Source: DATFVB01 sp963714035 (GTDB taxonomy: Bacteria; Acidobacteriota; Thermoanaerobaculia; UBA5066; DATFVB01). From it: a stretch of DNA of 64,000 nucleotides. The position numbers and the translations under genes are program-made. The stretch spans positions 3,348,001-3,412,000 of the forward strand of contig OY970224.1 of NCBI GenBank assembly GCA_963714035.1. Reading direction: 5' to 3'. The stretch's first letter is position 1. Each line of letters opens with the position of its first letter. Shown here piece after piece: positions 26,995-35,198 of this stretch. The notes beneath the pieces are model-generated. The model was not told where the DNA came from, did no database searches, and worked only from the letters and a program-made list of their open reading frames with translations.

Positions 26995-27093
26995 GCATCG
27001 CGAAAAGTCTCCGCGAAGTAACCGAGCGGAGGAGGTTTGCGATGCGGGAGGCTTCGCGATCCGAGGTCCCCGAGCGTCGCGAAACCGACGTGC
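26900..27093. repeat. pair of 23-bp direct repeats upstream of actA
   Basis: Identical 23-mers lie at 26900-26922 and 27071-27093, 171 bp apart, containing GTCGCGAAACCGACGTGC. The second copy ends 4 nt before the actA GTG. They are in the same reading phase. They could be regulator sites or repeat debris. Confidence 0.5.
26995..27045 (+). promoter_or_regulatory. stem-loop in the act leader
   Basis: Outer arms GCATCGC (26995-27001) and GCGATGC (27039-27045) and inner arms CTCCGC (27009-27014) and GCGGAG (27026-27031) can form one extended hairpin with an 11-nt loop. The 3' side includes the GGAGGAGG ribosome-binding site of the putative leader ORF, so folding would hide it. This suggests translational control, unproven. 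Confidence 0.35.
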
Positions 27094-27098
27094 CGTAG
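27042..27098 (+). CDS. possible 18-residue leader peptide overlapping actA start
   Basis: ATG 27042 is preceded by a strong ribosome-binding site (GGAGGAGG, 27028-27035) at a good distance. It encodes MREASRSEVPERRETDVP and stops with TAG at 27096-27098, which shares its G with the actA GTG. actA itself has no visible ribosome-binding site, so ribosomes ending the leader could restart on actA. Against this, the sequence overlaps a repeated 23-mer and peptide conservation is unknown. Confidence 0.35.
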   Translation: MREASRSEVPERRETDVP

Positions 27099-27754
27099 TG
27101 CAGATCTTCCATCGCAGCACCAACTTCCTCGCGAAGCTCTCGATCTTCGGGTCTCTCTTCATCGTCGCGGGCCTCGCCGCCGCCGCCTGGGAGATCTACA
27201 TGTCCCCGTGGACGACGCAGGTCAACACGCCGAAGGAGCAGCCGGTGCCGTTTTCCCACGAGCACCACGTCCGCGGGCTCGGCCTCGACTGCCGGTACTG
27301 CCACACCTCGGTCGAGACGAGCGCGTTCGCCGGAATCCCTCCCGTGAAGACCTGCATGACCTGCCATTCCCAGATCTGGACGAACGCGGAAATCCTCGAG
27401 CCGGTCCGCGCGAGCTACCGCACGGGACGGGCCCTCGAATGGACGCGCGTGCACGACCTTCCGCAATTCGTGTATTTCAACCACGGCATCCACGTGAACA
27501 AGGGGATCGGATGCGCCTCGTGCCACGGCCGCGTCGACGAGATGCCGATCACCTGGCAGGTGAATTCGCTCTACATGCGGTGGTGCCTCGACTGCCACCG
27601 CGATCCCCGGCCGAACCTTCGCCCGCGGAATCAGGTCTTCAACATGGACTACGCGCCGCCGGCGGACCAGGCCGCGCTCGGCGACCGGCTCGCGAAGGAA
27701 TACCACCTGCTGAACACGGCCCAGATGACGGACTGCGTGACGTGCCACCGATGA
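27098..27754 (+). CDS. actA: Alternative Complex III pentahaem cytochrome subunit ActA
   Basis: ActA is the pentahaem c subunit of ACIII, the quinol:cytochrome c oxidoreductase that replaces bc1. Five CxxCH sites are visible: C65-RYC-H69, C86-MTC-H90, C139-ASC-H143, C163-LDC-H167 and C213-VTC-H217. One N-terminal membrane anchor (LSIFGSLFIVAGLAAAAW) holds the periplasmic domain. PVPFSHEHHVRGLGLDCRYCHTSVE is characteristic of the family. The start GTG gives VQIFHRSTN, aligning with family N-termini. The stop overlaps the actB ATG (ATGA). First gene of a 13-gene operon. Confidence 0.93.
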   Translation: MQIFHRSTNFLAKLSIFGSLFIVAGLAAAAWEIYMSPWTTQVNTPKEQPVPFSHEHHVRGLGLDCRYCHTSVETSAFAGIPPVKTCMTCHSQIWTNAEILEPVRASYRTGRALEWTRVHDLPQFVYFNHGIHVNKGIGCASCHGRVDEMPITWQVNSLYMRWCLDCHRDPRPNLRPRNQVFNMDYAPPADQAALGDRLAKEYHLLNTAQMTDCVTCHR

Positions 27755-30744
27755 GCGACCGGCCGCCGATCGATCTCGACGCCATCCGCGCGAAGCTCGC
27801 GGCGTCCGCCGGTCCCGAGTACTGGCGCGGTCTCGAGGAGCTCGCCGGGACGCCGGAGTTCCAGGACTTGCTGGCGCACGAGTTCCCCGAAAACGCGGAG
27901 CAATGGGGCGCGGACGCCGTGTCCCGGAGGCGCTTCCTGCAGCTCATGAGCGCTTCGCTCGCGCTCGCCGGGCTCGCCGCCTGCACGCGCCAGCCCGAAG
28001 AGAAGATCGTCCCGTACATCGACCAGCCGGAGGAGATCGTCCCGGGCCGGCCCCTCTTCTTCGCGACGGCGCTTCCGTGGCGGGGGTACGCCATGCCGGT
28101 CGTCGCCGAGAGCCACATGGGGCGGCCGACGAAGATCGAGGGCAACCCCGGCCATCCCTCGTTCCCGGCGGGCGGCACGGACGCGTTCATGCAGGCGTCG
28201 ATCCTGAACCTCTACGATCCCGACCGCGCGCAGGTCGTCAAGCACGCGGGGACGATCGCGAGCTGGGAGAGCTTCGTCGCCGCGCTCGCGCCGCTCCTCG
28301 CCGCGCAGCGCGCCTCTCGCGGCGCGGGATTCCGGCTCCTGACCGGAACCGTCACGTCGCCGACGCTCGGCGCGCAGATCCAGGCGCTGCTCGCGGCGAT
28401 GCCCGCCGCCCGCTGGCACCGCTGGGAGGGAATTCCCGCGGACGCGGTCCGCGCGGGCGCGCGCACCGCTTTCGGACGCGACGTCGCCTGCCGCTTCCGC
28501 CTCGATCGCGCGCGGGTCGTCCTGTCGCTCGATTCGGATTTTCTCTGCGGCGAGCCGGGAAGCGTCCGCTACGCCGCGGATTTCGCGTCCGGGCGGCGCG
28601 CGCGGCGCGGACGAACGGACCTTTCGCGGCTCTACGCCGCCGAATCGACGCCGTCGCTCGTCGGCGCGGCCGCCGACCACCGGCTGGCGGCCCGGCCGGG
28701 AGTCGTCGCGGGAATCGCCTCGGCGGTCGCGGCGGCTCTCGGGGCGCGCGGTTCCGATGCCGCGTCCGGCATTCCCGCCGACGCCCGGGCGTTCGCCGCC
28801 GCCGCCGCGAAAGACCTCGCCGCGCATCGCGGCGCGTCTCTCGTCGTCGCCGGCGAAGGACAGCCGCCGGAGGTTCATGCGCTCGTCCACGCGATGAACC
28901 GCACGCTGGGAAACGCGGGCGCGACGGTCGAATACACGGAGCCGGTCGAGGTCGATCCCGTCGCGCAGCTCGAGTCCCTGAAGGATCTCGTCGGCGACAT
29001 GAACGCCGGGCGCGTGCAGCTCCTCGTCATCCTCGGCGGCAACCCGGTCTTCACCGCTCCCGCGGACCTCGATTTCCGGAAGGCCCTGGCGAAGGTGCCG
29101 GCGGCCGTGCGCCTCGGATTCTGGGAAGACGAAACGTCGGAGTGGTGCCGGTGGAACGTTCCGATGACCCACGCGCTCGAGACGTGGACGGACCTGCGCG
29201 CTTTCGACGGGACGGTCACGATCGCGCAGCCGCTGATCGCGCCGCTGTACGAGGGGAAGTCCGAGCACGAGATCCTTTCCACGCTCGCCGGCGCTCCCGA
29301 CCGGACGGGCCACGACATCGTCAAGGAGTACTGGAGCGCCCGTCATCGGGGAGCCGACTTCGACGGCTTCTGGCGGGCGTCGCTCCACGACGGATTCGTG
29401 TCGGAGACGGCGCTTCCGGCCCTGGCCGTTTCGGCGTCCGCGCCCGCGCCCGTCGCCGTTTCCGCGGCCCCCTCCGGCCTCGACGTGGTCTTTCGTCCCG
29501 ACCCGACGATCTGGGACGGAGAGTGGGCGAACAACGGGTGGATGCAGGAGCTGCCGAAGCCGCTGACGCGCCTGACGTGGGACAACGCGATCCTCGTTTC
29601 GCCGGCGACCGCGGCCCGGCTGGGCTTCGCGTCGGAAGACGTCGCGTCGGTTTCCGCGGAAGGCCGGTCGGTCCGCGGGCCCGTCCTGGTGCTTCCGGGG
29701 CAGCCGGACGACGTGCTGACGCTGCCGCTCGGATACGGCCGGAGGCGCACGGGCAGCGTGGGACGCGGTACCGGGTTCGACGCATTCGCGCTCCGCGGCT
29801 CGACGGCGCTCTGGACGCTCTCCGGCGCCTCGGCCGCGAAGACGGGCGGCGGGTGGCCTCTCGCCTCGACGCAGCTCCACAACACGATGGACGGCCGCCA
29901 TCTCGTGCGCGCCGCCACGGTCGAAAAGTTCCGCGCCGATCCCGAGTTCGCCCGGCGACTGGAGGAGGACCCGGAAAAGAGCGACTCGCTTTATCCCGCC
30001 TTCCCCACCGAGCTTCCCGGGAGCGATCCGGCGTGGGGGATGTCGATCGACCTGAACACCTGCATCGGGTGTGCGGCGTGCGTCGTCGCCTGTCAGGCCG
30101 AGAACAACAGTCCCGTCGTCGGCAAGGAGCAGGTGCTCCGCGGCCACGAGATGCACTGGCTCCGGATCGACCGCTACTACCAGGGCGGCCTCGAGAACCC
30201 GAAGACGTACTTCGAGCCGGTCGCCTGCATGCATTGCGAGAAGGCGCCCTGCGAGGTCGTCTGTCCGGTCGGCGCGACCGTCCACAGTCCCGAGGGGCTG
30301 AACGAGATGATCTACAACCGCTGCGTCGGCACGCGGTACTGCTCGAACAACTGCCCCTACAAGGTGCGGCGGTTCAACTTCCTCCAGTACTCCGACACGA
30401 AGACGCCGAGCCTCCGGCTCCAGAAGAACCCCGACGTCACGGTGCGGAGCCGCGGCGTCATGGAGAAGTGCTCCTACTGCGTCCAGCGGATCTCGGCCGC
30501 CCGGATCGACGCGGAGAAGAAGAACGCGAGGATCCGGGACGGCGCGATCCAGACCGCCTGCCAGCAGGCGTGCCCGGCGGGCGCGATCGTCTTCGGCGAC
30601 GTCCACGACCGGGAGAGCCGCGTGGCGGCGCTCAAGGCGGAGCCGCTCGCCTACGGGCTCCTGACGGAGCTCAACACGCGGCCGCGGACGACCTATCTGG
30701 CGAAGGTGTGGAACCCGAATCCCGAACTGGGAGGCGAAGGATGA
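27751..30744 (+). CDS. actB: ACIII molybdopterin-like / iron-sulfur subunit ActB
   Basis: This 997-residue periplasmic subunit joins a molybdopterin-oxidoreductase-like domain (which lacks the cofactor in known ACIII) to a ferredoxin-like domain. A Tat motif SRRRFLQL (about 58-65) is followed by LALAGLAAC, an apparent lipobox with C78. The C-terminal part carries four Fe-S cysteine groups: CIGCAACVVACQ (about 771), CMHCEKAPCEVVCP (about 827), CVGTRYCSNNCP, and CSYC with CQQACPAG. It passes electrons within the complex. Start ATG overlaps the actA stop. A 214-bp repeat-bearing gap separates it from actC, unlike the tight spacing elsewhere in the operon. Confidence 0.93.
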   Translation: MSDRPPIDLDAIRAKLAASAGPEYWRGLEELAGTPEFQDLLAHEFPENAEQWGADAVSRRRFLQLMSASLALAGLAACTRQPEEKIVPYIDQPEEIVPGRPLFFATALPWRGYAMPVVAESHMGRPTKIEGNPGHPSFPAGGTDAFMQASILNLYDPDRAQVVKHAGTIASWESFVAALAPLLAAQRASRGAGFRLLTGTVTSPTLGAQIQALLAAMPAARWHRWEGIPADAVRAGARTAFGRDVACRFRLDRARVVLSLDSDFLCGEPGSVRYAADFASGRRARRGRTDLSRLYAAESTPSLVGAAADHRLAARPGVVAGIASAVAAALGARGSDAASGIPADARAFAAAAAKDLAAHRGASLVVAGEGQPPEVHALVHAMNRTLGNAGATVEYTEPVEVDPVAQLESLKDLVGDMNAGRVQLLVILGGNPVFTAPADLDFRKALAKVPAAVRLGFWEDETSEWCRWNVPMTHALETWTDLRAFDGTVTIAQPLIAPLYEGKSEHEILSTLAGAPDRTGHDIVKEYWSARHRGADFDGFWRASLHDGFVSETALPALAVSASAPAPVAVSAAPSGLDVVFRPDPTIWDGEWANNGWMQELPKPLTRLTWDNAILVSPATAARLGFASEDVASVSAEGRSVRGPVLVLPGQPDDVLTLPLGYGRRRTGSVGRGTGFDAFALRGSTALWTLSGASAAKTGGGWPLASTQLHNTMDGRHLVRAATVEKFRADPEFARRLEEDPEKSDSLYPAFPTELPGSDPAWGMSIDLNTCIGCAACVVACQAENNSPVVGKEQVLRGHEMHWLRIDRYYQGGLENPKTYFEPVACMHCEKAPCEVVCPVGATVHSPEGLNEMIYNRCVGTRYCSNNCPYKVRRFNFLQYSDTKTPSLRLQKNPDVTVRSRGVMEKCSYCVQRISAARIDAEKKNARIRDGAIQTACQQACPAGAIVFGDVHDRESRVAALKAEPLAYGLLTELNTRPRTTYLAKVWNPNPELGGEG

Positions 30745-30763
30745 AATCTCGCGCCTCCCAGTT

Positions 30764-30957
30764 CGGGAAATCCGAAGCACGAATTTCGAAATCCGAAACA
30801 AATTCGAATTTCGAAATCCAAAATTCAAAACGGATTTCCGGCCTGGGTCACAACAGCCATGCGGCGCGTTGTCGGGAATCCGGACCCGTTTCGGGTTTCA
30901 GTCATTTGAGCAATCGCGCTTGTTTCGGATTTCGAGATTCGGATTTCGGATTTTCTT
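30764..30957. repeat. AT-rich inverted repeat between actB and actC (copy 2 of the AAATCCGAA family)
   Basis: Left arm 30781-30801 and right arm 30920-30940 are complementary at 20 of 21 positions, separated by 118 nt. The right arm ends 18 nt before the actC ATG. Additional AATTCGAA and GGATTTCGGATTT phrases extend both sides. In the mRNA this would be a strong hairpin between the two parts of the act operon. Confidence 0.6.
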
Positions 30958-30958
30958 C

Positions 30959-32332
30959 ATGAGCGAGCTGCCGGAGCGCACCTCGAGCCTCTCCGGCGGT
31001 CCGGTCCTCGAGCCGGGCCACACCTACCGGAGCGTCACCGAGAAGATCAGCTCGATCGCTCTCGCGCGCAAGACGCCGAAGGAGTGGTGGATCGGATTCG
31101 GGATCTCGTTCCTGCTCCTGATGCTGCTGCTCTACGCCACCGGGTATCTCTTCCTCAAGGGAGTCGGGATCTGGGGGATCAACGTGCCCGTCGCCTGGGG
31201 ATTCGCGATCGTCAACTTCGTCTGGTGGGTCGGCATCGGCCACGCCGGGACGCTGATCTCCGCGATCCTCCTGCTCCTGCGGCAGGAGTGGCGCACGTCG
31301 ATCAATCGATTCGCGGAGGCGATGACGCTGTTCGCGGTCGCCTGCGCGGGACTCTTCCCCCTGCTCCATCTCGGCCGTCCGTGGGTTTTCTACTGGCTGT
31401 TCCCCTATCCCGACACGATGCGCCTGTGGCCGCAGTTCCGCAGCCCCCTCGTGTGGGACGTCTTCGCGGTGTCGACGTACGCGACCGTGTCCCTCCTCTT
31501 CTGGTTCGTCGGCCTCCTGCCCGACCTCGCCACACTCCGCGACCGGGCGCGCCGCCGCCCGGCGAAGATCGTGTACGGAATCCTCGCGATGGGCTGGCGC
31601 GGCTCGGCGACGCACTGGCACCGCTACGAGACGGCGTATCTGCTGCTCGCGGGGCTCGCAACGCCGCTCGTCGTCTCGGTCCACACCGTCGTCTCGTTCG
31701 ACTTCGCGGCGAGCATCATCCCCGGGTGGCACACGACGATCTTCCCGCCGTATTTCGTGGCGGGAGCGATCTACTCGGGCTTCGCGATGGTTCTCACGCT
31801 GTCGGTCCCGCTCCGCGCGTTCTACGGACTCGAGGACTTCATCACGATGCGGCACCTCGAGAACATGGCGAAGGTGCTGATCGCGACCGGGCTCATCGTC
31901 GCGTACGGCTACGCGGCGGAGCTCTTCATGGCCTGGTACAGCGCGAACCCCGCGGAGCAGTTCCTCGCGAAGAACCGCGCATTCGGACCGTACTGGCCGG
32001 CGTACTGGTCGCTGATCCTCTGCAACATCCTGACGGTGCAGCTCCTCTGGTTCCGGAGGATCCGGACGAAGCCATGGCTCCTCTGGGGAATCTCGATCGT
32101 CATCAACGTCGGAATGTGGCTCGAGCGCTACGTGATCGTCGTCGTGTCGCTGACGCGAGACTTCATGCCGTCGATCTGGCGCTCGTACCACGGGACGAAG
32201 TGGGACGTGGCGACGTTCGTCGGGTCGATCGGGCTCTTCCTTTCGCTCCTTTTCCTGTTCATCCGGTTCCTGCCGGTGATCTCGATCGCCGAGATGCGCT
32301 CGCTCGTCGACGAGACGGAGGGTCGCGAATGA
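30959..32332 (+). CDS. actC: ACIII NrfD-like membrane subunit ActC
   Basis: ActC is one of two NrfD-family integral membrane subunits of ACIII and contributes to the quinol site. The 457-residue protein has about ten membrane helices, with family marks such as WGFAIVNFVWWVGIGHAGTL, LFPLLHLGRPWVFYWLFPYP and HTVVSFDFAASIIPGWHTT. ATG 30959 is chosen because the preceding codons belong to the AT-rich repeat, although the frame is open through it. No clear ribosome-binding site precedes it; the hairpin arm ends just upstream. The stop overlaps the actD ATG. Confidence 0.93.
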   Translation: MSELPERTSSLSGGPVLEPGHTYRSVTEKISSIALARKTPKEWWIGFGISFLLLMLLLYATGYLFLKGVGIWGINVPVAWGFAIVNFVWWVGIGHAGTLISAILLLLRQEWRTSINRFAEAMTLFAVACAGLFPLLHLGRPWVFYWLFPYPDTMRLWPQFRSPLVWDVFAVSTYATVSLLFWFVGLLPDLATLRDRARRRPAKIVYGILAMGWRGSATHWHRYETAYLLLAGLATPLVVSVHTVVSFDFAASIIPGWHTTIFPPYFVAGAIYSGFAMVLTLSVPLRAFYGLEDFITMRHLENMAKVLIATGLIVAYGYAAELFMAWYSANPAEQFLAKNRAFGPYWPAYWSLILCNILTVQLLWFRRIRTKPWLLWGISIVINVGMWLERYVIVVVSLTRDFMPSIWRSYHGTKWDVATFVGSIGLFLSLLFLFIRFLPVISIAEMRSLVDETEGRE

Positions 32333-32874
32333 AGCCCGCGGCGCGGCCGCCGGTGTACGGGCTGCTCGCCGAGTTCGAGGACAAGGAGCATCTTCTCGAA
32401 GCGGCGCAGGCGGCGAGCGCCGCGGGCTATCGCGCGCTCGACGCGTACACGCCGCTCCCGGTCGAAGGGCTCGCCGACGCGATCGGCTTCCACCACACGC
32501 GTCTGCCGTGGGTGGTGTTCACCGGAGCCGCCCTGGGCGCGCTCGGCGGGTTCGGGATGCAGCTCTACGCCTCGGCCGTCCACTACCCGCTCAACGTCGG
32601 CGGCCGTCCCCTCAACTCCTGGCCGGCCTTCATCCCGATCACGTTCGAGCTGACCGTGCTCGGCGCGTCGCTCTTCGCCGTCTTCGGGCTGCTCGCCCTG
32701 AACGGTCTGCCGACGCCGTACCATCCGCTCTTCAACGTGGACCGGTTCGAGTTCGCCTCCCGCGAGGCGCTCTTCCTGTGCATCAAGTCGAAGGACCCGA
32801 AATTCGACCGGGCGGAGGCCCGCGAATTCCTCGAGTCGCTCGGCCCCCGCGCCGTCTGGGAGGTGCCGTGGTGA
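32329..32874 (+). CDS. actD: ACIII subunit ActD (DUF3341)
   Basis: ActD is a small membrane subunit of ACIII with two helices. This 181-residue protein begins PPVYGLLAEFEDKEHLLEAA, typical of the DUF3341 soluble head, then has helices around LPWVVFTGAALGALGGFGMQ and FIPITFELTVLGASLFAVFG. The end, ALFLCIKSKDPKFDRAEAREFLESLG, is also characteristic. It overlaps actC by ATGA. Its stop region (CCGTGGTGA) recurs twice downstream before actE. Confidence 0.92.
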   Translation: MKPAARPPVYGLLAEFEDKEHLLEAAQAASAAGYRALDAYTPLPVEGLADAIGFHHTRLPWVVFTGAALGALGGFGMQLYASAVHYPLNVGGRPLNSWPAFIPITFELTVLGASLFAVFGLLALNGLPTPYHPLFNVDRFEFASREALFLCIKSKDPKFDRAEAREFLESLGPRAVWEVPW

Positions 32875-33030
32875 GGATGCTGCGCCTCTCCGGCCGCTCT
32901 CTTATGCAGGGCCTCCTTTCCGGGGTGACGGCGAGGCACCGGATGACAAGTCCCGTGGTGAGGCGCCGATCCGGGACGCCGTCAGGGCGCCCGCTCGAAA
33001 GTCCCGTGGTGAAGCGCCGTCTCGGAGCAG
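32866..33030 (+). repeat. duplicated actD-actE junction
   Basis: The phrase CCGTGGTGA followed by AGG or AGC occurs at the actD stop (about 32866), at 32953 and at 33004. The last two lie in a 51-bp direct repeat whose 28-bp core (32948-32976 and 32999-33027) is nearly identical. It looks like local duplication that pushed the actE start away from actD. Confidence 0.45.
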
Positions 33031-33632
33031 TCGTCCTGTTCGCGGCGGCGGCCCTCGGCTGCCGGCAGGACATGTTCAACCAGCCGAAGGTCCGCCCTCT
33101 TCAGGCGAGCACGTTCTTCGCCGACGGGCGCGCCTCGCGGCCGCTCCCCGAGGACACCGTCGCACGCGGCGACCGGCGCGGCAACGAGCTGCTCGCGACC
33201 GGGCGGATCGCCGGCGTCGTCGCCGACGCCTTTCCGTTTCCGGTCACGAAGGAAGTTCTCGACCGAGGGCAGGAACGATTCGACATCTTCTGTTCGCCGT
33301 GCCACGGCCGCACTGGCGACGGTGATGGCATGATCGTGCAGCGCGGCTTCAAGACGCCTCCGTCCTTCCATACCGACCGGCTGCGGCAGGCGCCGGCCGG
33401 CCACTTCTTCGACGTGATGACGAACGGATTCGGCGTCATGTACGACTACCGCAGCCGGGTCGATGCCGAGGACCGGTGGGCGATCGCCGCCTACATCCGC
33501 GCGCTGCAGCTCTCCCGGCACGCGACCGCGGCGGATCTCGATGCCGTCAAGGCATCCGGGAACGCCGCGAAGGCATCCGGCCCCTCCGCGGCGTCCGCGG
33601 CCGCTCACTCCGAGGGAGGATCTGAACGATGA
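33006..33632 (+). CDS. actE: ACIII monohaem cytochrome c lipoprotein ActE
   Basis: ActE is the monohaem c subunit that hands electrons to the oxidase. GTG 33006 gives VVKRRLGAVVLFAAAALGC, a lipoprotein signal with C19 as the lipidated residue. The haem site is IFCSPCHGRTGDGDG; a distal Met is available in the GVMYDYRSRV region. The frame is open upstream to a GTG at 32871 that overlaps the actD stop (GTGA), which would add 45 basic residues before the signal peptide. I prefer the shorter start because the lipobox is then at the right distance. The poor C-terminal tail (ASGNAAKASGPSAASAAA) looks disordered. The stop overlaps actF by ATGA. Confidence 0.85.
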   Translation: MVKRRLGAVVLFAAAALGCRQDMFNQPKVRPLQASTFFADGRASRPLPEDTVARGDRRGNELLATGRIAGVVADAFPFPVTKEVLDRGQERFDIFCSPCHGRTGDGDGMIVQRGFKTPPSFHTDRLRQAPAGHFFDVMTNGFGVMYDYRSRVDAEDRWAIAAYIRALQLSRHATAADLDAVKASGNAAKASGPSAASAAAHSEGGSER

Positions 33633-34795
33633 GCGCGGTCGTGTTGCGCCGGACCCCCTCGGGCGTCCCGCTCGGAATCGGGATCGCCGGCGTCGTCGTC
33701 TGCGTCGTCGGCGCCATTTTCGACCCGGTGCAGTTTTTCCGGTCGTATCTGCTCGGCTGGCTGCTCTGGCTCGGCGTCGCGCTCGGGTGCCTCGCGATCC
33801 TGATGCTGTACCACCTGGTCGGCGGCCGCTGGGGGTTCCTGATCCGGCGGATCCTGGAGGCGGCCACCCGGACCCTTCCGGTTCTCGCCGTTCTCTTCCT
33901 GCCGGTCGGCTTCGGCGCGAAGCGGCTCTTCGTCTGGGCGCGGCCGGAGGCGGTGCGCGCCGATCCGGTCCTCCTCGCGAAAGCGGCATACCTGAACGTG
34001 CCGTTCTTCTGGATCCGGTCGGCGATCCTCTTCGCGGTCTGGATCGGGCTCGCCTCGCTCCTCAACCGGTGGTCCGCCGAGCAGGACGAGACCGACGATC
34101 CCGCGATCGGTGTCCGGCTCCAGCGGATCTCGGCGCCGGGCCTGATCGTCTACGCCGCGACGACGTTCTTCGCCTCGGTCGACTGGCTGATGTCGCTCGA
34201 CCCGCACTGGTATTCCTCGATCTTCGGCATGGCCTTCATGGTCGGTCACGGTCTCTCGGCGATGGCGGTCGTGCTGCTCGCGGTGCGCTTTCTCGCCGGT
34301 AGGGAGCCGTTCGCGCGGGCGACTTCCCGGTTCGTCTTCCGCGACCTCGGGAACCTCCAGTTCATGTTCCTCATGCTCTGGGGATACGTGACGTTCTCGC
34401 AGCTCATCATCGTGTGGTCCGGAAATCTCCCGGAAGAGATCTCCTGGTACCTTCCGCGCCTCCACACGTCCTGGAAGTACGTGTCCCTCTTCATCCTGCT
34501 GTCGTATTTCGGCGCGCCGTTCCTGCTCCTCCTTTCGCGCCGCGTCAAGGAGGACATCCGCTTCCTATCGCGGGTCGCGGCCTGGGTGCTCGCGATGCGG
34601 GTGATCGACATGATCTGGCTCGTCGAGCCGATCTTCCATCCCGCGGGGATCTCGCTCCACGTTCTCGACTTCGCCGCGCCAATCGGGATCGGCGGGGTCT
34701 GGACCGCGTTCTTCCTCCGCGAGCTCGATCGCCGCCCTCTGCTCGCGGCCCACGACCCCCGCATGGAGCTCGCGATGGAGGCTCGCCATGGGTGA
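33629..34795 (+). CDS. actF: ACIII NrfD-like membrane subunit ActF
   Basis: ActF is the second NrfD-like subunit of ACIII, usually with ten helices. The 388-residue protein has repeated membrane segments, including DPVQFFRSYLLGWLLWLGVALGCLAILMLYHLVGG, STTFFASVDWLMSLDPHWYSSIFG-like (here TTFFASVDWLMSLDPHWYSS), and LMLWGYVTFSQLIIVWSGNLPEEISWYLPR, which are hallmark motifs. ATG 33629 overlaps the actE stop. Its end overlaps the next small gene by 8 nt. Confidence 0.92.
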   Translation: MSAVVLRRTPSGVPLGIGIAGVVVCVVGAIFDPVQFFRSYLLGWLLWLGVALGCLAILMLYHLVGGRWGFLIRRILEAATRTLPVLAVLFLPVGFGAKRLFVWARPEAVRADPVLLAKAAYLNVPFFWIRSAILFAVWIGLASLLNRWSAEQDETDDPAIGVRLQRISAPGLIVYAATTFFASVDWLMSLDPHWYSSIFGMAFMVGHGLSAMAVVLLAVRFLAGREPFARATSRFVFRDLGNLQFMFLMLWGYVTFSQLIIVWSGNLPEEISWYLPRLHTSWKYVSLFILLSYFGAPFLLLLSRRVKEDIRFLSRVAAWVLAMRVIDMIWLVEPIFHPAGISLHVLDFAAPIGIGGVWTAFFLRELDRRPLLAAHDPRMELAMEARHG

Positions 34796-35198
34796 GACGA
34801 CCCCGGCGGGCGGGAACCGTCCCGGCCGCCGCGCGCACCAGGAGTCCGACATCAACGCCGGAGCGGTCGCGTGGTTCGGGATCGGGCTCTTTCTCGTCGT
34901 CGCCGTCGTCGCGGTGGCGACGCATTTCGGCCTCCTGCTGGCCGACCGGCGCCCGGACCCGGGCGCGGCCGAGCGTTCGCCGCTCGCCGAAGAGCGGCTT
35001 CCGCCCGAGCCGCGGCTCCAGACCTCGCCGTCCGCCGACATGCGGGCGTTTCGCGCGCACGAGGACGCGATCCTGAACTCCGCGGGATGGGTCGACGAAG
35101 CCTCGGGAGTCGCCCGCATACCGATCGAGGAGGCGAAAAGGCTCCTGGTCGAGCGCGGCCTGCCGGTCGCGGACGCCGCGGGAAGGACGAAGCCGTGA
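34788..35198 (+). CDS. small membrane-anchored protein of the ACIII-oxidase operon
   Basis: A 136-residue protein with one helix (GAVAWFGIGLFLVVAVVAVATHFGLLL, about 25-50), a Pro/Arg-rich linker, and a C-terminal domain DMRAFRAHEDAILNSAGWVDEASGVARIPIEEAKRLLVERGLPV. From memory, proteins with this LNSYGWVD-xxGVxRIPI-xxA-xxLxxxGLP ending accompany ACIII, SCO and caa3 genes in several phyla. The position between actF and sco, with overlaps at both ends, suggests an assembly or structural role. No catalytic motif is visible, so function is unassigned. Confidence 0.75.
   Translation: MGETTPAGGNRPGRRAHQESDINAGAVAWFGIGLFLVVAVVAVATHFGLLLADRRPDPGAAERSPLAEERLPPEPRLQTSPSADMRAFRAHEDAILNSAGWVDEASGVARIPIEEAKRLLVERGLPVADAAGRTKP

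Noticed and set aside
26517..27098. 193-codon plus frame upstream of actA
   Set aside because: No domain, unusual composition, contains a direct repeat; only its last 18 codons have a plausible start.
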